A stretch of DNA of 64,000 bases from Rhizobium bangladeshense (GCF_017357245.1 NZ_CP071612.1:871001-935000); one strand, 5' to 3'. Positions 17,657 to 27,082 are shown, numbered from the stretch's first letter. Notes: a model not told the origin generated them from the sequence alone. A program made the numbers and translations.

Positions 17657-18175
17657 ATGTTGACGGTTGTTCTCGAGTGCCAGGATCAGGAATCCGAACT
17701 GGCGCAGACTTTATCGATATTGGTGGCAGGCGCGGTGGAAGGGCTCGTCAGCGATGTGATCGTGCTCGACCACGGTTCACGCGACGGCACGTCGCGGGTC
17801 GCCGACGCCGCCGGCTGCCGTTTCCATTCCCAATGGGATATCAAAGATGTCGTCCGCTCGGCCCGTGGCGAGTGGCTGCTCTTCGTCGAGCCGGGGGCAA
17901 GGCCGCAGGCCGGCTGGATCGATGAAATCGCCGAATATATCGCGCTGAACAAGACGCCGGCGCGCTTTACCGCATCGCGCGGCTACCGACGCCCCTTCTT
18001 CCAGCGCGTCGCTCGCGCCCGGCCGCCGCTGGAACTAGGGCTGTTGATGCCGAAGAGCCAGGCGCTCGCGACCGCCAGAAGCGGGATGCCTCTTGCCGAC
18101 TTCGTCAAGGGCCAGAAGCCGCGCAAACTCTCCAGCGAACTCATTCCCTCCTGGGTCGCGCGCGCTGCGCGGTAA
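17657..18175 (+). CDS. Small family 2 glycosyltransferase-like protein
   Basis: A 172-aa protein resembling the GT-A nucleotide-binding half of family 2 glycosyltransferases: a hydrophobic beta strand start (MLTVVLECQDQE), VIVLDHGSRDGTSRVADAAG (donor-binding region) and GEWLLFVEPGARP in place of the usual DxD. It is much shorter than full enzymes and lacks an obvious acceptor domain and a clean DxD, so catalytic activity is uncertain. No strong ribosome site is seen. Confidence 0.7.
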   Translation: MLTVVLECQDQESELAQTLSILVAGAVEGLVSDVIVLDHGSRDGTSRVADAAGCRFHSQWDIKDVVRSARGEWLLFVEPGARPQAGWIDEIAEYIALNKTPARFTASRGYRRPFFQRVARARPPLELGLLMPKSQALATARSGMPLADFVKGQKPRKLSSELIPSWVARAAR

Positions 18176-18486
18176 CAACTCGACTTCCGCGACCAGGTCT
18201 TCGTCTGCTTCCTCTACGCCAATGGCCGCCTCTCACCCTAGCCCTCTCCCAGTACAACCGGGCGAGGGACGTCCCCTGCGAAAGGTCGGAGAGGGACGGA
18301 GAGGTCGCGGCATATGCCCTTGCCGCGTAAAGATGGCGCCCCATCGGATTTGGCGCTATAATTCGCTTATGGCGCCGTCGAAGCGCCTCGCTTCGCAAAC
18401 GGACGCCATGGAATGCCGGTGAACGGCAGAACAGGTCGGCGAAAATCTCCTCTTCTGCCGGGTTCCCGGCGAAAAGGAGGTGCGTC
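18176..18486. repeat. 311-bp gap with degenerate family B repeat
   Basis: Around 18233-18295 the sequence CACCCTAGCCCTCTCCC and later GGGCGAGGGACGT and GGAGAGGG resemble family B but with weaker symmetry. The rest shows no gene. A GAAAAGGAGG ribosome site at the right end belongs to the next gene. Confidence 0.4.
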
Positions 18487-18813
18487 ATGCGACGGGGTAT
18501 GATCTGTGGCCTGTTGGCCGTCATATTGCCGACACTGGTGATCGCGCATCCGCATTCGGCAGCATCGCAGGCGATGCTCAGTTGCGCAGGCCGATCCGAC
18601 GTCGTCAAATTCCTGGACAAGAATTTCGCTGAGAAGCTGACGGCGGTCGGGCTTGTCAACCAGAACGCCGTTCTCGAGGTCTATGCCGCAAAAAGCGGAA
18701 CCTGGACGCTCGTCGTCACGGATGTTCAAGGCATAAGTTGCATTCTGCTGTCGGGTGACAGCTGGGATTCGATGCCGGCCCTGTCGGGTATCGCCACAAC
18801 GCATCGGCGCTGA
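18487..18813 (+). CDS. Small exported protein of unknown function
   Basis: A 108-aa protein with a signal peptide (MRRGMICGLLAVILPTLVIA, cut near AHPHS). The mature part has a Cys (MLSCAGR), DVVKFLDKNFAEK, and VLEVYAAKSGTWTLVVTDVQ followed by GISCILLSGDSWD. The ending resembles small periplasmic proteins seen in rhizobia. Two mature Cys residues could form a disulfide. An AAAAGGAGG site precedes the ATG. I do not recognise a characterised family. Confidence 0.75.
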   Translation: MRRGMICGLLAVILPTLVIAHPHSAASQAMLSCAGRSDVVKFLDKNFAEKLTAVGLVNQNAVLEVYAAKSGTWTLVVTDVQGISCILLSGDSWDSMPALSGIATTHRR

Positions 18814-18859
18814 AAATTCCGATCGACATTTGGACTGCATTTCTCGCGGCAGCAGCAGT

Positions 18860-19411
18860 CTATTTCTTCGCGCCGCGTTTCAGGTGCTCGTCTAGGCGCG
18901 GCATGATCTCGACGAAATTGCACGGCACGCTGCGATAATCGAGTTGCGCTTTCAGAATGCCGTCCCAGGCATCCCGGCAGGCGCCGGGCGAGCCCGGCAG
19001 CGCAAAGATGAAGGTCGAGTTGGCAACACCTGCCGTAGCGCGCGACTGGATCGTCGCCGTGCCGATCTTCTCATAGGAGATGCGGTGGAAGACGGCGGAA
19101 AAGCCGTCCATGCGCTTTTCGAACAGCGGCTCCAGGGCCTCGGGCGTCACATCGCGCCCGGTGAAGCCGGTTCCGCCTGAGGTGATGACGACGTCGATCT
19201 CGTCCCGCTCGGTCCAGGCCTTGACGCTTGCGGCGATCTTCTCCCGGTCGTCGGGCACGATCGCCCGCTCGACCAGCTTGTGGCCCGCCTCGGTGATCCG
19301 CGCCGCCAGCGTATCGCCCGACTTGTCCGTCTCGGGCGTGCGCGTATCGGAGACGGTGAGAACCGCAATGCCGATGGCGATAAAGGGCCGTTTTTCGTCC
19401 AAACCTGCCAT
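18860..19411 (-). CDS. moaB: Molybdenum cofactor biosynthesis protein MoaB
   Basis: A 183-aa MogA/MoaB-type protein that adenylylates molybdopterin in molybdenum cofactor synthesis. Signatures are VLTVSDTR at the start, DVVITSGGTGFTGRDVTPEA and FALPGSPGACRDAW. Its ATG overlaps the ispE stop by one base (TGATG), so the two are translationally linked although the pathways are unrelated. Confidence 0.92.
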   Translation of the reverse strand: MAGLDEKRPFIAIGIAVLTVSDTRTPETDKSGDTLAARITEAGHKLVERAIVPDDREKIAASVKAWTERDEIDVVITSGGTGFTGRDVTPEALEPLFEKRMDGFSAVFHRISYEKIGTATIQSRATAGVANSTFIFALPGSPGACRDAWDGILKAQLDYRSVPCNFVEIMPRLDEHLKRGAKK

Positions 19412-20295
19412 CAGATGCCTCCCGAAACTGTTTGCGTCGCCTGGAAATACCAGTCTGGCCGCGCCTCGTGAAGAGCCGCCGCCGCATCTCGTGCGGTGGC
19501 CATGTCGGCAAAGATCCCGAAGCAGGTGGCGCCGGAGCCCGACATACGGGCAAGGAGCGCGCCCTCAGTCTGCAGCATCGCCGAGATCACCGCGATTTCG
19601 GGCACGACTTCGCGCGCCGGCGGCTCCAGGTCGTTGCGGGCCGCCTTGATTGCCGCGAGCCAGCCGGCGCTCTGCGCGAGGTTCAGCGGAGGATTGTTCT
19701 TTGCCTTGAGCCGGCGGAAAACCTCCGGCGTCGACACGCCCTTCAGTGGGTTGGCAAGCACCATGGCAAGGGCCGGCAGATCGGGAACGGCTTCGATCTC
19801 TTCGCCGATGCCGCGGGCAATCAGCGGCCGGCTCTCGAGGCACATGGGCACGTCGGCGCCAAGTTTCAGCGCCAGCGCCGCCAGCGTCTCCACCGGCAAT
19901 CCAGTGCCCCAGAGGCGCGTCAGCCCCCGCAGGGTCGCCGCCGCGTCGGCCGAGCCGCCGCCGATGCCGGAGGCAACAGGCAGGTTCTTTTGGAGGTGGA
20001 TGTGAACGGGAAAGGCGAGGGCGCCCAGGACCTCGCGCAGCAGATCGCGGGCTCTGATCACCAGATTGGTGCCGCCGTCACCGGCAAGCGTCTCTCCGAA
20101 GCGGCCCGACAGGGTGAAGGCGTCGGCCGGCGCGGGCAGGAAGCCCAGCCGGTCGCCGCAATCGGCGAAGGTCACCAGCATATCAAGCAGATGATAGCCG
20201 TCCGCCCGTTGGCCCGTCACATGCAGGGCGAGGTTGATCTTCGCGCGCGCCTCTTCGGTGACGCCGAAAGCGTCGGCCATCCCCTGCTCACGCAT
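19411..20295 (-). CDS. ispE: 4-diphosphocytidyl-2-C-methyl-D-erythritol kinase
   Basis: A 294-aa GHMP kinase of the MEP isoprenoid pathway. AKINLALHVTGQRADGYH is the N-terminal signature and LPVASGIGGGSADAA (105-119) the ATP loop. It begins 12 bases after the TPR gene stop; a second ATG five codons in (20280) is equally possible. It forms an operon with the TPR gene upstream and moaB downstream. Confidence 0.94.
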   Translation of the reverse strand: MREQGMADAFGVTEEARAKINLALHVTGQRADGYHLLDMLVTFADCGDRLGFLPAPADAFTLSGRFGETLAGDGGTNLVIRARDLLREVLGALAFPVHIHLQKNLPVASGIGGGSADAAATLRGLTRLWGTGLPVETLAALALKLGADVPMCLESRPLIARGIGEEIEAVPDLPALAMVLANPLKGVSTPEVFRRLKAKNNPPLNLAQSAGWLAAIKAARNDLEPPAREVVPEIAVISAMLQTEGALLARMSGSGATCFGIFADMATARDAAAALHEARPDWYFQATQTVSGGI

Positions 20296-20307
20296 CGGTC
20301 GAGTCCG

Positions 20308-22137
20308 TCAGGATTTCTTATCGGCCGGCGGCGGGGTCACGGGCACCGGATCCGGCTGCTTCTTGTCGGCCGCCTTGGCATCGTCGTCGGCGGGCAGGCC
20401 GTTCGCGACCTTCTCCTTGATCTTCGGAATTTCGGCCGCTTCGGGCTCGGAGGCGAGCGCCCGGTTCCACTGGTAGACGGCTTCGAGCTTGCGCCCGACG
20501 CGCCAGTAGGCATCGCCCAGATGGTCGTTGATCGTCGCGTCGCCGGCCTTGATCTGTGCCGCCCGTTCCAGTTCGTCGACGGCATCGTCGAAGCGCTTCA
20601 GCCGGAAATAGGCCCAGCCGAGCGAATCGATGATGTAGCCGTCGTCCGGGCGCAACTCGACGGCCTTCTTGATCATGGCGAGACCTTCATCGAGATTCCG
20701 GTTCATATCGATCCAGGAATAACCGAGATAGTTCAGCACCTGCGGCTGATCGGGGTTGAGCTCCAGGGCCTTGCGAAAGTTCGGTTCGGCCTGGTCCCAC
20801 TTCTTCAGCCGCTCATAGGCAATGCCGCGCTGGAAGAAGACGCTCCAGTTGGCGCGGCCGGCGATCGGGCCGATCACTTCGACTGCCTTGTCGTAATTGG
20901 CGGCCATTGCCTCGTAGTCCTTGGCGTCGGAGAGCACGCTGCCATAGGCGAGGTAGCTGCGAATGTCCTTCGGGTCGGAGGCGATCAGCGCCTGCAGGTG
21001 CTTGCGCGCCTCGTCGACCTTGCCGCCCTGAGCAAGGGCGAGGCCGAGCTGAAGCTCGGAAATGCGCCGCATCGGCGAATTTTCCGGCACCTTCTTATAG
21101 AGGGAGATGGCGCGGTCCATCTGGTTCTGCTTTTCGGCTATGCCGCCGAGCAGGACCAGCGTATCGGCGCTGTTCGGGTCGAGTGCATTGGCCGTCTGCA
21201 GGTAGAGCGAGACGATATCCTCGGCACCGTCGCGGTTCAGCGCGCCGCCAACGGAGAAGAGCACGCCGGCGGCCCCTTCTTCGGCGGTCTTGACCTGCTG
21301 TTCCTGCTTCTCGCCCTTTTCGATGCTGTCGCGCAGCGCATTCAGCGGCGCGTAGTTCGGAAGCAGGTTGTCGCCGACGGACACGGCGTCGAGCGCCTTC
21401 TGCTTGTTGCCCTGCGTCGCCTCCAGGCGGGCGAGCGCCATCACCGCACGCATGAAGGTGTCGGGCGCCGTAGCGCCGCCTTCCTTATCGAGCACGGCAT
21501 CGTTGAGGTGCTGGCGGGCCGACTTCACGTCGCCCGTGACGACGGCGATCGCGCCGGCATTGTAATTCTGGAAGATGCGGAACCAGTCCGGCCCCTTCAT
21601 CTTCTGGACCATGGCGAGCGCTTCCTTGCCGCGGCCGGCGCCGACGCGGGCCCAGGCGAGCAGCAGGTCGTTCATCATCCGGTCGAGATCGTTGGGCCCC
21701 TTATATTTCAGGATCGATTCGGCGGCCTTGTAGTCGCCGCGGCGGACCGCATCCATGGCGCGGACGATCGTGGTGATACGCTCGACGGTGGGATCGCTCT
21801 TCAGATCGTTGGCATATTTGACGCCTTCCTTGATGTCGCCGTTGAGCAGCAGCGAGATCATCAGCCGCTGGCGGATCTCGGGATTGCCGGGCTCGATCTG
21901 CAGCGCCTTCTTGTAGAGTGCGATTGCGGTTTCGTAATCGTGATCGACATCGGCCGTGCGCGCGGCGAGGAAGGCGCCGGAGAAAGTGGTGACACTATCG
22001 GTATCGAAACTCTCAATCTTGCCGGCATCGCCTGCCTTGGCCGCATCCTCGGCGTTCGCTCCGGCAACACCGCCGAGCGAAAGGACAGCCGCCAGCGCTG
22101 CGCTCGTAAGAAGACGGATGGCAAATCTCTGCCGCAT
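20308..22137 (-). CDS. Exported tetratricopeptide repeat protein
   Basis: A 609-aa protein with a signal peptide (MRQRFAIRLLTSAALAAVLS, cut near ANA-ED) and many TPR units: DYETAIALYKKALQIEPGNPEI at about 68-90, and a strong array at 430-560 (WDQAEPNFRKALELNPDQPQ, EGLAMIKKAVELRPDDG, DDAVDELERAAQIKAGD). It ends in a Lys/Pro-rich tail. It is probably a periplasmic or outer-membrane-associated scaffold; no partner can be inferred beyond co-transcription with ispE. Confidence 0.88.
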   Translation of the reverse strand: MRQRFAIRLLTSAALAAVLSLGGVAGANAEDAAKAGDAGKIESFDTDSVTTFSGAFLAARTADVDHDYETAIALYKKALQIEPGNPEIRQRLMISLLLNGDIKEGVKYANDLKSDPTVERITTIVRAMDAVRRGDYKAAESILKYKGPNDLDRMMNDLLLAWARVGAGRGKEALAMVQKMKGPDWFRIFQNYNAGAIAVVTGDVKSARQHLNDAVLDKEGGATAPDTFMRAVMALARLEATQGNKQKALDAVSVGDNLLPNYAPLNALRDSIEKGEKQEQQVKTAEEGAAGVLFSVGGALNRDGAEDIVSLYLQTANALDPNSADTLVLLGGIAEKQNQMDRAISLYKKVPENSPMRRISELQLGLALAQGGKVDEARKHLQALIASDPKDIRSYLAYGSVLSDAKDYEAMAANYDKAVEVIGPIAGRANWSVFFQRGIAYERLKKWDQAEPNFRKALELNPDQPQVLNYLGYSWIDMNRNLDEGLAMIKKAVELRPDDGYIIDSLGWAYFRLKRFDDAVDELERAAQIKAGDATINDHLGDAYWRVGRKLEAVYQWNRALASEPEAAEIPKIKEKVANGLPADDDAKAADKKQPDPVPVTPPPADKKS

Positions 22138-22182
22138 TAGAAAACCTTTCTTCGAGAGCGTCCGGCCGTCCTGCCGGTCGCA

Positions 22183-22203
22183 AATCAGTTGTGATCACTG
22201 ATT
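22183..22203. promoter_or_regulatory. Palindrome ahead of the TPR-ispE-moaB operon
   Basis: AATCAGT and ACTGATT form perfect 7-bp arms around 7 bases, about 46 bases upstream of the TPR start. It is a plausible operator; no regulator can be named. Confidence 0.35.
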
Positions 22204-22268
22204 CATAACAGGATGGCTTTTTTGGAGCGGCGCTGCAAGAAAATCAGCCCGCGCTCGAAGGCGTTCGG

Positions 22269-23309
22269 TTAATTGACGCGCTCGATGCAGAAGTCGATCA
22301 CTTCCATCAAGGCGGATTTCCATACCGTATCGGGAAGCGGCGCCAGCGCGTCCCGCGCGATCGTGCCGTAATGGATCGCCCGGCCGATCGTATCGCTGAG
22401 CGTGCCGTATTTGGTGATCAGCCCCAGCGCTTTTTCCAGGTTGGTGTCGCTGCTGTTGCCGGCCTCGATCGCATCGCGCCAGAAGGCGCGCTCCTCCGTG
22501 GTGCCGCGGCGATAGGCGAGGATGACGGGCAGCGTGATCTTGCCTTCGCGGAAATCGTCGCCGACATTCTTGCCGAGATCGGTGGCCTTGCCACCGTAAT
22601 CGAGCGCGTCGTCGACGAGCTGGAAGGCGAGCCCGAGGTTCATGCCGTAGGATTTCAGCGCGTTGCGGCCCGGCCGGCCGGCTTCGGCGACGATCGGGCC
22701 GACTTCGGCGGCGGCGGCAAAGAGGGCAGCCGTCTTGGCGCGGATGACGGAGAGATAATCATCCTCCGTCGTCTCCATGTTCTTGGCGACGGAAAGCTGC
22801 AGCACCTCGCCTTCGGCAATCACGCAGGCCGCGGAAGACAAGACGTCGAGCGCATCGAGAGAGCCGACATCGACCATCATGCGGAAGGCCTGCCCGAGCA
22901 GGAAATCACCGACCAGCACGCTTGCCTGGTTTCCCCAGATCATGCGCGCCGTCGATTTGCCGCGGCGCAGGTCGCTTTCGTCGACGACGTCGTCATGCAG
23001 CAGCGTCGCAGTATGCATGAATTCGACCGAGGTGGCGAGTTTGACGTGGTTTTCGCCGCGGTAGTCGAACAGCGATGCGGCCGCCAGCGTCAGCATCGGC
23101 CGCAGCCGCTTGCCGCCGGACGAGATCAGATGGTTCGCCACTTCGGGAATCATCTGTACGTCGGAGCCGGCCTTGGACAGAATGAGCTGGTTCACCCGCT
23201 CCATGTCAGCCTTGGTGAGATCGACCAGCGGCTTGATGGATGCCAGTTTGTTTTTGCTTTCTTCAAGCGGTATGACCACGCCCAACGACCCGGACTCCTG
23301 TTCACTCAT
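22269..23309 (-). CDS. ispB: Long-chain polyprenyl diphosphate synthase
   Basis: A 346-aa trans-prenyltransferase making the ubiquinone side chain (decaprenyl in most rhizobia). The first Asp-rich motif is LLHDDVVDESD (D106-D110) and the second LVDDALDYGG (D233-D237); GGKRLRP binds diphosphate. The ATG at 23309 is chosen because the frame upstream overlaps the divergent DUF2007 gene. ubiA, which uses its product, lies at 47.3 kb. Confidence 0.93.
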   Translation of the reverse strand: MSEQESGSLGVVIPLEESKNKLASIKPLVDLTKADMERVNQLILSKAGSDVQMIPEVANHLISSGGKRLRPMLTLAAASLFDYRGENHVKLATSVEFMHTATLLHDDVVDESDLRRGKSTARMIWGNQASVLVGDFLLGQAFRMMVDVGSLDALDVLSSAACVIAEGEVLQLSVAKNMETTEDDYLSVIRAKTAALFAAAAEVGPIVAEAGRPGRNALKSYGMNLGLAFQLVDDALDYGGKATDLGKNVGDDFREGKITLPVILAYRRGTTEERAFWRDAIEAGNSSDTNLEKALGLITKYGTLSDTIGRAIHYGTIARDALAPLPDTVWKSALMEVIDFCIERVN

Positions 23310-23393
23310 TGCATCTGACAATAGAAAGGGGCGATGGACGCGGCAAGGGGTGAATTGTCGCGCTTGGCGAAATTGGAAGGAAAACCACGGCAA

Positions 23394-23621
23394 ATGCATG
23401 AACTTATCCGCGCCAACGATCCCGTTCTGCTCTCCTTTGCCGAGAGCCTGATGAAGGATGCGGGAATTCACTGCTTCATCGCCGATCAGGGCATGAGCGT
23501 GCTGGAAGGGTCGCTCGGCATGCTGCCGCGACGCCTGCTGGTGGATGAGGAAATGGCCGATCAGGCTCGCCGCATCCTGATCGACGCCGGCCTCGGCGGT
23601 GAACTGCGCGACAGGACGTGA
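23394..23621 (+). CDS. DUF2007 small protein
   Basis: A 75-aa protein of the DUF2007 family (putative signal-transducing or PII-like fold): MHELIRANDPVLLSFAESLM, GIHCFIADQGMS and GMLPRRLLVDEEMADQARRI. It is divergent from ispB across 84 bases, and the methyltransferase ATG follows 7 bases after its stop, so the two form an operon. The function of the family is unknown. Confidence 0.85.
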   Translation: MHELIRANDPVLLSFAESLMKDAGIHCFIADQGMSVLEGSLGMLPRRLLVDEEMADQARRILIDAGLGGELRDRT

Positions 23622-23628
23622 GCGGGCG

Positions 23629-24405
23629 ATGACCGGCAGACCCGCTGAAAGCATCGATGCCTTCCATCGCGGCGCCTTTCATGTGGTGCAGCCGAAGGGC
23701 AGGGGCCATCGCGCCGGCATGGACGCGATGCTGCTGGCTGCTCTCGTCGCCGACCCTAGCGCGATCAGGGTTGCCGATCTCGGCGCCGGCGCCGGTGCTG
23801 CCGGCCTTGCCGTCGCCTCGCGCCTTGCCAATGCGCAAGTGGTGCTCTTCGAGCGCTCTCCCGAGATGGCCGATTACGCCCGCCGCAGCATCCTGTTGCC
23901 GGAAAATGCCCATCTCGCCGCCCGCGTCGGCGTCGTCGAGGCGGATGTGACGCTGACCGCCAAGGCACGCAACGATGCCGGCCTTGCCGATGAAAGCTTC
24001 CATCACGTGATCATGAACCCGCCCTTCAACGATGCCGGCGACCGGCGCACGCCCGATGCGCTCAAAGCCGAAGCTCATGCGATGACCGACGGCCTGTTCG
24101 AACGCTGGATCCGCACGGCCGGCGCCATCATGATCCCCGGCGGACAATTGTCGCTGATCGCCAGACCCCAGTCGATCGCGGAGATCATCGATGCCTGCGG
24201 CCGGCGCTTCGGCGGCATCGAGATCACCGCCATCCATCCGCGCCCCGGTGAAAATGCCGTCCGCATCCTGGTGACGGCCATCAAGGGCTCGCGGGCGCGG
24301 CTGTCGCTGCGCTCTGCCCTCATCATGCACGAAGAGGGGAGCCACAAGTTCTCCCCTCTCGTTGATGATTTCAACAATGGCCGGGCGGCCTATGCCAGGC
24401 TTTAG
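23629..24405 (+). CDS. TrmN6-like class I SAM methyltransferase
   Basis: A 258-aa methyltransferase with SAM motif VADLGAGAGAAGLAVA and the N6-adenine/glutamine-type catalytic motif NPPFND. It resembles tRNA1(Val) A37 N6-methyltransferase (TrmN6/YfiC). The short distance to DUF2007 is conserved-looking operon spacing. The RNA target is inferred from family. Confidence 0.83.
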   Translation: MTGRPAESIDAFHRGAFHVVQPKGRGHRAGMDAMLLAALVADPSAIRVADLGAGAGAAGLAVASRLANAQVVLFERSPEMADYARRSILLPENAHLAARVGVVEADVTLTAKARNDAGLADESFHHVIMNPPFNDAGDRRTPDALKAEAHAMTDGLFERWIRTAGAIMIPGGQLSLIARPQSIAEIIDACGRRFGGIEITAIHPRPGENAVRILVTAIKGSRARLSLRSALIMHEEGSHKFSPLVDDFNNGRAAYARL

Positions 24406-24422
24406 GCTCGATTGTTTCCAGC

Positions 24423-24467
24423 GCAATTCCGGACGGAAAACCGCTCCTACACTTTTCCTGGAATTGC
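24423..24467. repeat. GCAATTCC palindromic repeat, family C copy 2
   Basis: GCAATTCC (24423-24430) and GGAATTGC (24460-24467) form outer arms, with GGAAAA and TTTTCC pairing inside. It ends one base before the mntH stop codon, between convergent genes. It matches the inverse of copy 1 at 16257-16297. Confidence 0.75.
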
Positions 24468-24468
24468 T

Positions 24469-25809
24469 TCAGCCGGTGACGAAGTCGAAGAGCAGCTTGA
24501 CGTTCAGCCCGGCGATCAAGATCGCGATCACGTAGGAGATGCCGCTCAGCCAGCGCGGCGCCACGAGTTCGCCCATCTTGGCTTTGCTCGCGGTGAACAT
24601 GACAAGCGGGAAGACGGCGAAGGAAAGCTGCAGGCTGAGCACGACCTGCGTGAGGATCAAAAGCTCGGCCGTGCCCTGGTCGCCGTACCAGACGGTGACG
24701 ACCGCCGCCGGCACGATGGCGATAGCGCGGGTGATCAGCCGGCGCACCCACGGTTTCAGCCGGATCTTGAGAAAGCCTTCCATGACGATCTGGCCGGCAA
24801 GCGTTGCCGTCACCGTCGAATTCAGGCCACAGCAGAGAAGCGCAATACCGAACAGCGTCGGCGCGATCGCCAGGCCCAGAAGCGGCGACAGCAGCGAATG
24901 CGCCTCGCCGAGTTCGACGACATCGGTCTTGCCGTGCGCATTGAAGGCGGCGGCCGCAAGGATCAGGATCGAAGCGTTGATCAGCAGCGCGAAACAGAGC
25001 GCGACGGTGGAGTCGATCGTCGCATAAGTGAGCGCCTCCTTCTTCTCGGGTACCGTATGACCATAGGCCCGCGTCTGCACGATGCCGGAGTGAAGATAGA
25101 GATTGTGCGGCATGACGGTCGCGCCGAGGATGCCGAGTGCCAGATAGAGCATCTCAGGATTGCTGACGATCTCGGTCGTCGGGAAGAAGCCTTTGATGAC
25201 CGCGCCCCATTGCGGATCGGCGAGGAAGATCTGAACGCCGAAGCAGAGCGCGATGACGCCGAGCAGTGCGATGATGAAGGCTTCCACCCAGCGAAAACCG
25301 AGCTTCTGGAGGAAAAGGACCAGGAAGACGTCGAGCGCCGTGATGAGAACGCCGAGCTCCAGCGGAATGCCGAACAGCAGGTTGAGGCCGATCGCCGTGC
25401 CGATAACCTCGGCAATGTCGGTCGCGATGATGGCGATTTCCGCGAAAGCCCAGAGCGGCACCGAGACATATTTCGGAAAGGCGTCGCGGCAGGCCTGTGC
25501 GAGGTCGCGGCCGGAGGCGATTGCAAGCCGCGCGCAGAGCGACTGCAGCACGATCGCCATCAGGTTGGAAAGCAGTGCGACGGTGAGCAGCGCATAACCG
25601 AACTTCGAGCCGCCGGCGAGCGAAGTCGCCCAGTTGCCCGGATCCATGTAGCCGACGGCAACCATATAGCCCGGCCCGGCGAAGGCCGCGGCCCGGCGCC
25701 ACATCGAGCTCGGCCGCCCCGTTCCGACGGTGCGGTAGACATCCGACAGCGAAGCCTCTCCGCGCTCGTGCCGCCAGCCTCTTTTTGCATTGGGATTGGG
25801 GGCGTCCAT
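24469..25809 (-). CDS. mntH: Nramp-family manganese transporter MntH
   Basis: A 446-aa proton-coupled Mn2+/Fe2+ importer with about 11 membrane helices. The helix-1 metal motif is [11 protein letters not shown] (D56, N59) and the helix-6 motif is [13 protein letters not shown]. Both match the metal-binding DPGN and MPH consensus. In rhizobia mntH is Mur-repressed, and a candidate Mur box is upstream. It is convergent with the methyltransferase gene and divergent from the S49 protease. Confidence 0.95.
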   Translation of the reverse strand: MDAPNPNAKRGWRHERGEASLSDVYRTVGTGRPSSMWRRAAAFAGPGYMVAVGYMDPGNWATSLAGGSKFGYALLTVALLSNLMAIVLQSLCARLAIASGRDLAQACRDAFPKYVSVPLWAFAEIAIIATDIAEVIGTAIGLNLLFGIPLELGVLITALDVFLVLFLQKLGFRWVEAFIIALLGVIALCFGVQIFLADPQWGAVIKGFFPTTEIVSNPEMLYLALGILGATVMPHNLYLHSGIVQTRAYGHTVPEKKEALTYATIDSTVALCFALLINASILILAAAAFNAHGKTDVVELGEAHSLLSPLLGLAIAPTLFGIALLCCGLNSTVTATLAGQIVMEGFLKIRLKPWVRRLITRAIAIVPAAVVTVWYGDQGTAELLILTQVVLSLQLSFAVFPLVMFTASKAKMGELVAPRWLSGISYVIAILIAGLNVKLLFDFVTG

Positions 25810-25860
25810 GCAATTTCCACCTGTTTATCGTGAGCGCACTATGACGGAGCAGCGTGATAA

Positions 25861-25875
25861 TGCAAGTCATTCGCA
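25861..25875 (-). promoter_or_regulatory. Candidate Mur/Fur-type box for mntH
   Basis: Read towards mntH, the site is TGCGAATGACTTGCA, an imperfect dyad TGC...GCA of the kind reported for Mur-responsive sequences of rhizobial mntH promoters. It lies about 52 bases before the start codon. The match is by eye only. Confidence 0.4.
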
Positions 25876-25990
25876 ACAAGAAAATCAATCCGGTGTTTTC
25901 AGGAACGCGACCATTGCGTTTGTCGTTCCAGCGCATACATGGATGCGATCGCGAAATAACGATCGTGCGACCCGAAGCGAAGGATAGGAA

Positions 25991-26851
25991 ATGGCCGGAT
26001 TCTTGAGAAAGCTGCTGCCGAAACGGTTTCGCAAGGATGGTCTCTCCATCCCTGTTGTAAGATTGCAGGGCGCGATCATAAGCGGCGGCGGCCAGTTCCG
26101 GCCAACCCTCAATCTCGCCAATGTCGCCCCGGTCCTGGAAAAAGCCTTCGCCATGAAGGACGCGCCAGCGGTTGCCATCTCGATCAATTCGCCGGGCGGC
26201 TCGCCCGTTCAGTCCCGCCTGATCTTCACCCGAATTCGTGAGCTCGCCCGCGAAAAGCAGAAGAAGGTGCTGGTCTTCGTCGAGGATGTCGCCGCTTCCG
26301 GCGGCTATATGATTGCGCTTGCCGGCGACGAGATCATCGCAGACGCCACCTCGATCGTCGGCTCGATCGGCGTCGTCTCCGGCGGTTTCGGCTTTCCCGA
26401 GCTCCTGAAGAAGATAGGCGTCGAGCGCCGCGTCTATACGGCCGGCGAAAACAAAGTGATCCTCGATCCTTTCCAGCCGGAAAAGGAAAAGGACATCGAA
26501 TACCTCAAGAGCCTGCAGCTCGAAATCCACCAGGTCTTCATCGCAATGGTGCGCGAGCGCCGCGCCGGCAAGCTCAAGGACGATGCGACGGTGTTTTCCG
26601 GTCTGTTCTGGAGCGGCACCCGCGGCCTCGAACTCGGCCTCATCGACGGCCTCGGCGACATGCGCCAGGAATTGAAGAGGCGCTACGGCCAGAAGACCCG
26701 GCTGGAACTCGTCACCGCCGGCCGCGGCCTGTTCGGCCGCCGGATTCCCGGCGTATCGCCTGTCACACTCGATGGTGTCGCATCGGGCCTCGCGACGGGG
26801 CTTGTCGAAGCGGCCGAAGAGAGAGCATTGTGGAGCCGCTTCGGACTTTGA
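25991..26851 (+). CDS. S49-family serine protease (SppA/SohB type)
   Basis: A 286-aa single-domain S49 peptidase. SINSPGGSP (65-72) is the oxyanion-side motif and EDVAASGGYMIAL (98-110) carries the nucleophile Ser103. Lys155 (AGENK) is 52 residues later, the same spacing as the Ser-Lys dyad of Bacillus SppA. No membrane segment is evident at the N-terminus, which is basic (KLLPKRFRKDG), so it may be peripheral or cytoplasmic. The family degrades signal peptides and membrane protein fragments. A small membrane protein gene follows 18 bases later. Confidence 0.88.
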   Translation: MAGFLRKLLPKRFRKDGLSIPVVRLQGAIISGGGQFRPTLNLANVAPVLEKAFAMKDAPAVAISINSPGGSPVQSRLIFTRIRELAREKQKKVLVFVEDVAASGGYMIALAGDEIIADATSIVGSIGVVSGGFGFPELLKKIGVERRVYTAGENKVILDPFQPEKEKDIEYLKSLQLEIHQVFIAMVRERRAGKLKDDATVFSGLFWSGTRGLELGLIDGLGDMRQELKRRYGQKTRLELVTAGRGLFGRRIPGVSPVTLDGVASGLATGLVEAAEERALWSRFGL

Positions 26852-26869
26852 GAGGAGCAAGAGAGGGGC

Positions 26870-27061
26870 ATGGCACAGCTTATTACGATCCTAATCCTGG
26901 TGTTCTCAGCCTGGTGGCTCTACCGCCGCTTCGTCTCCGATGCGCGCAGGCTCGCCGAAAAATCGCGCCGTGCCGAAAAGGAGCGCCAGACCGGCGCGGT
27001 CGGCACACTGGTCAAGGACCCCGTGACCGGCGAGTATCGGCTGAAGCGCGAAGAGGAATAA
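26870..27061 (+). CDS. Small single-helix membrane protein
   Basis: A 63-aa protein with one N-terminal membrane helix (about 2-20, AQLITILILVFSAWWLYRRF), a very basic and charged middle (KSRRAEKERQ), and TLVKDPVTGEYRLKREEE at the end. It follows the S49 protease in an apparent operon after a GAGGGGC site. The family is unnamed to me; the TLVKDPVTGEY tail looks conserved. Confidence 0.75.
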   Translation: MAQLITILILVFSAWWLYRRFVSDARRLAEKSRRAEKERQTGAVGTLVKDPVTGEYRLKREEE

Positions 27062-27082
27062 GAGGCGTAGCACCTGCGTCGG

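Noticed and set aside
19432..22140. 902-codon open frame on the plus strand opposite ispE and the TPR gene
   Set aside because: It spans two well-supported genes in the other direction; the lack of stops follows from high GC in third positions.
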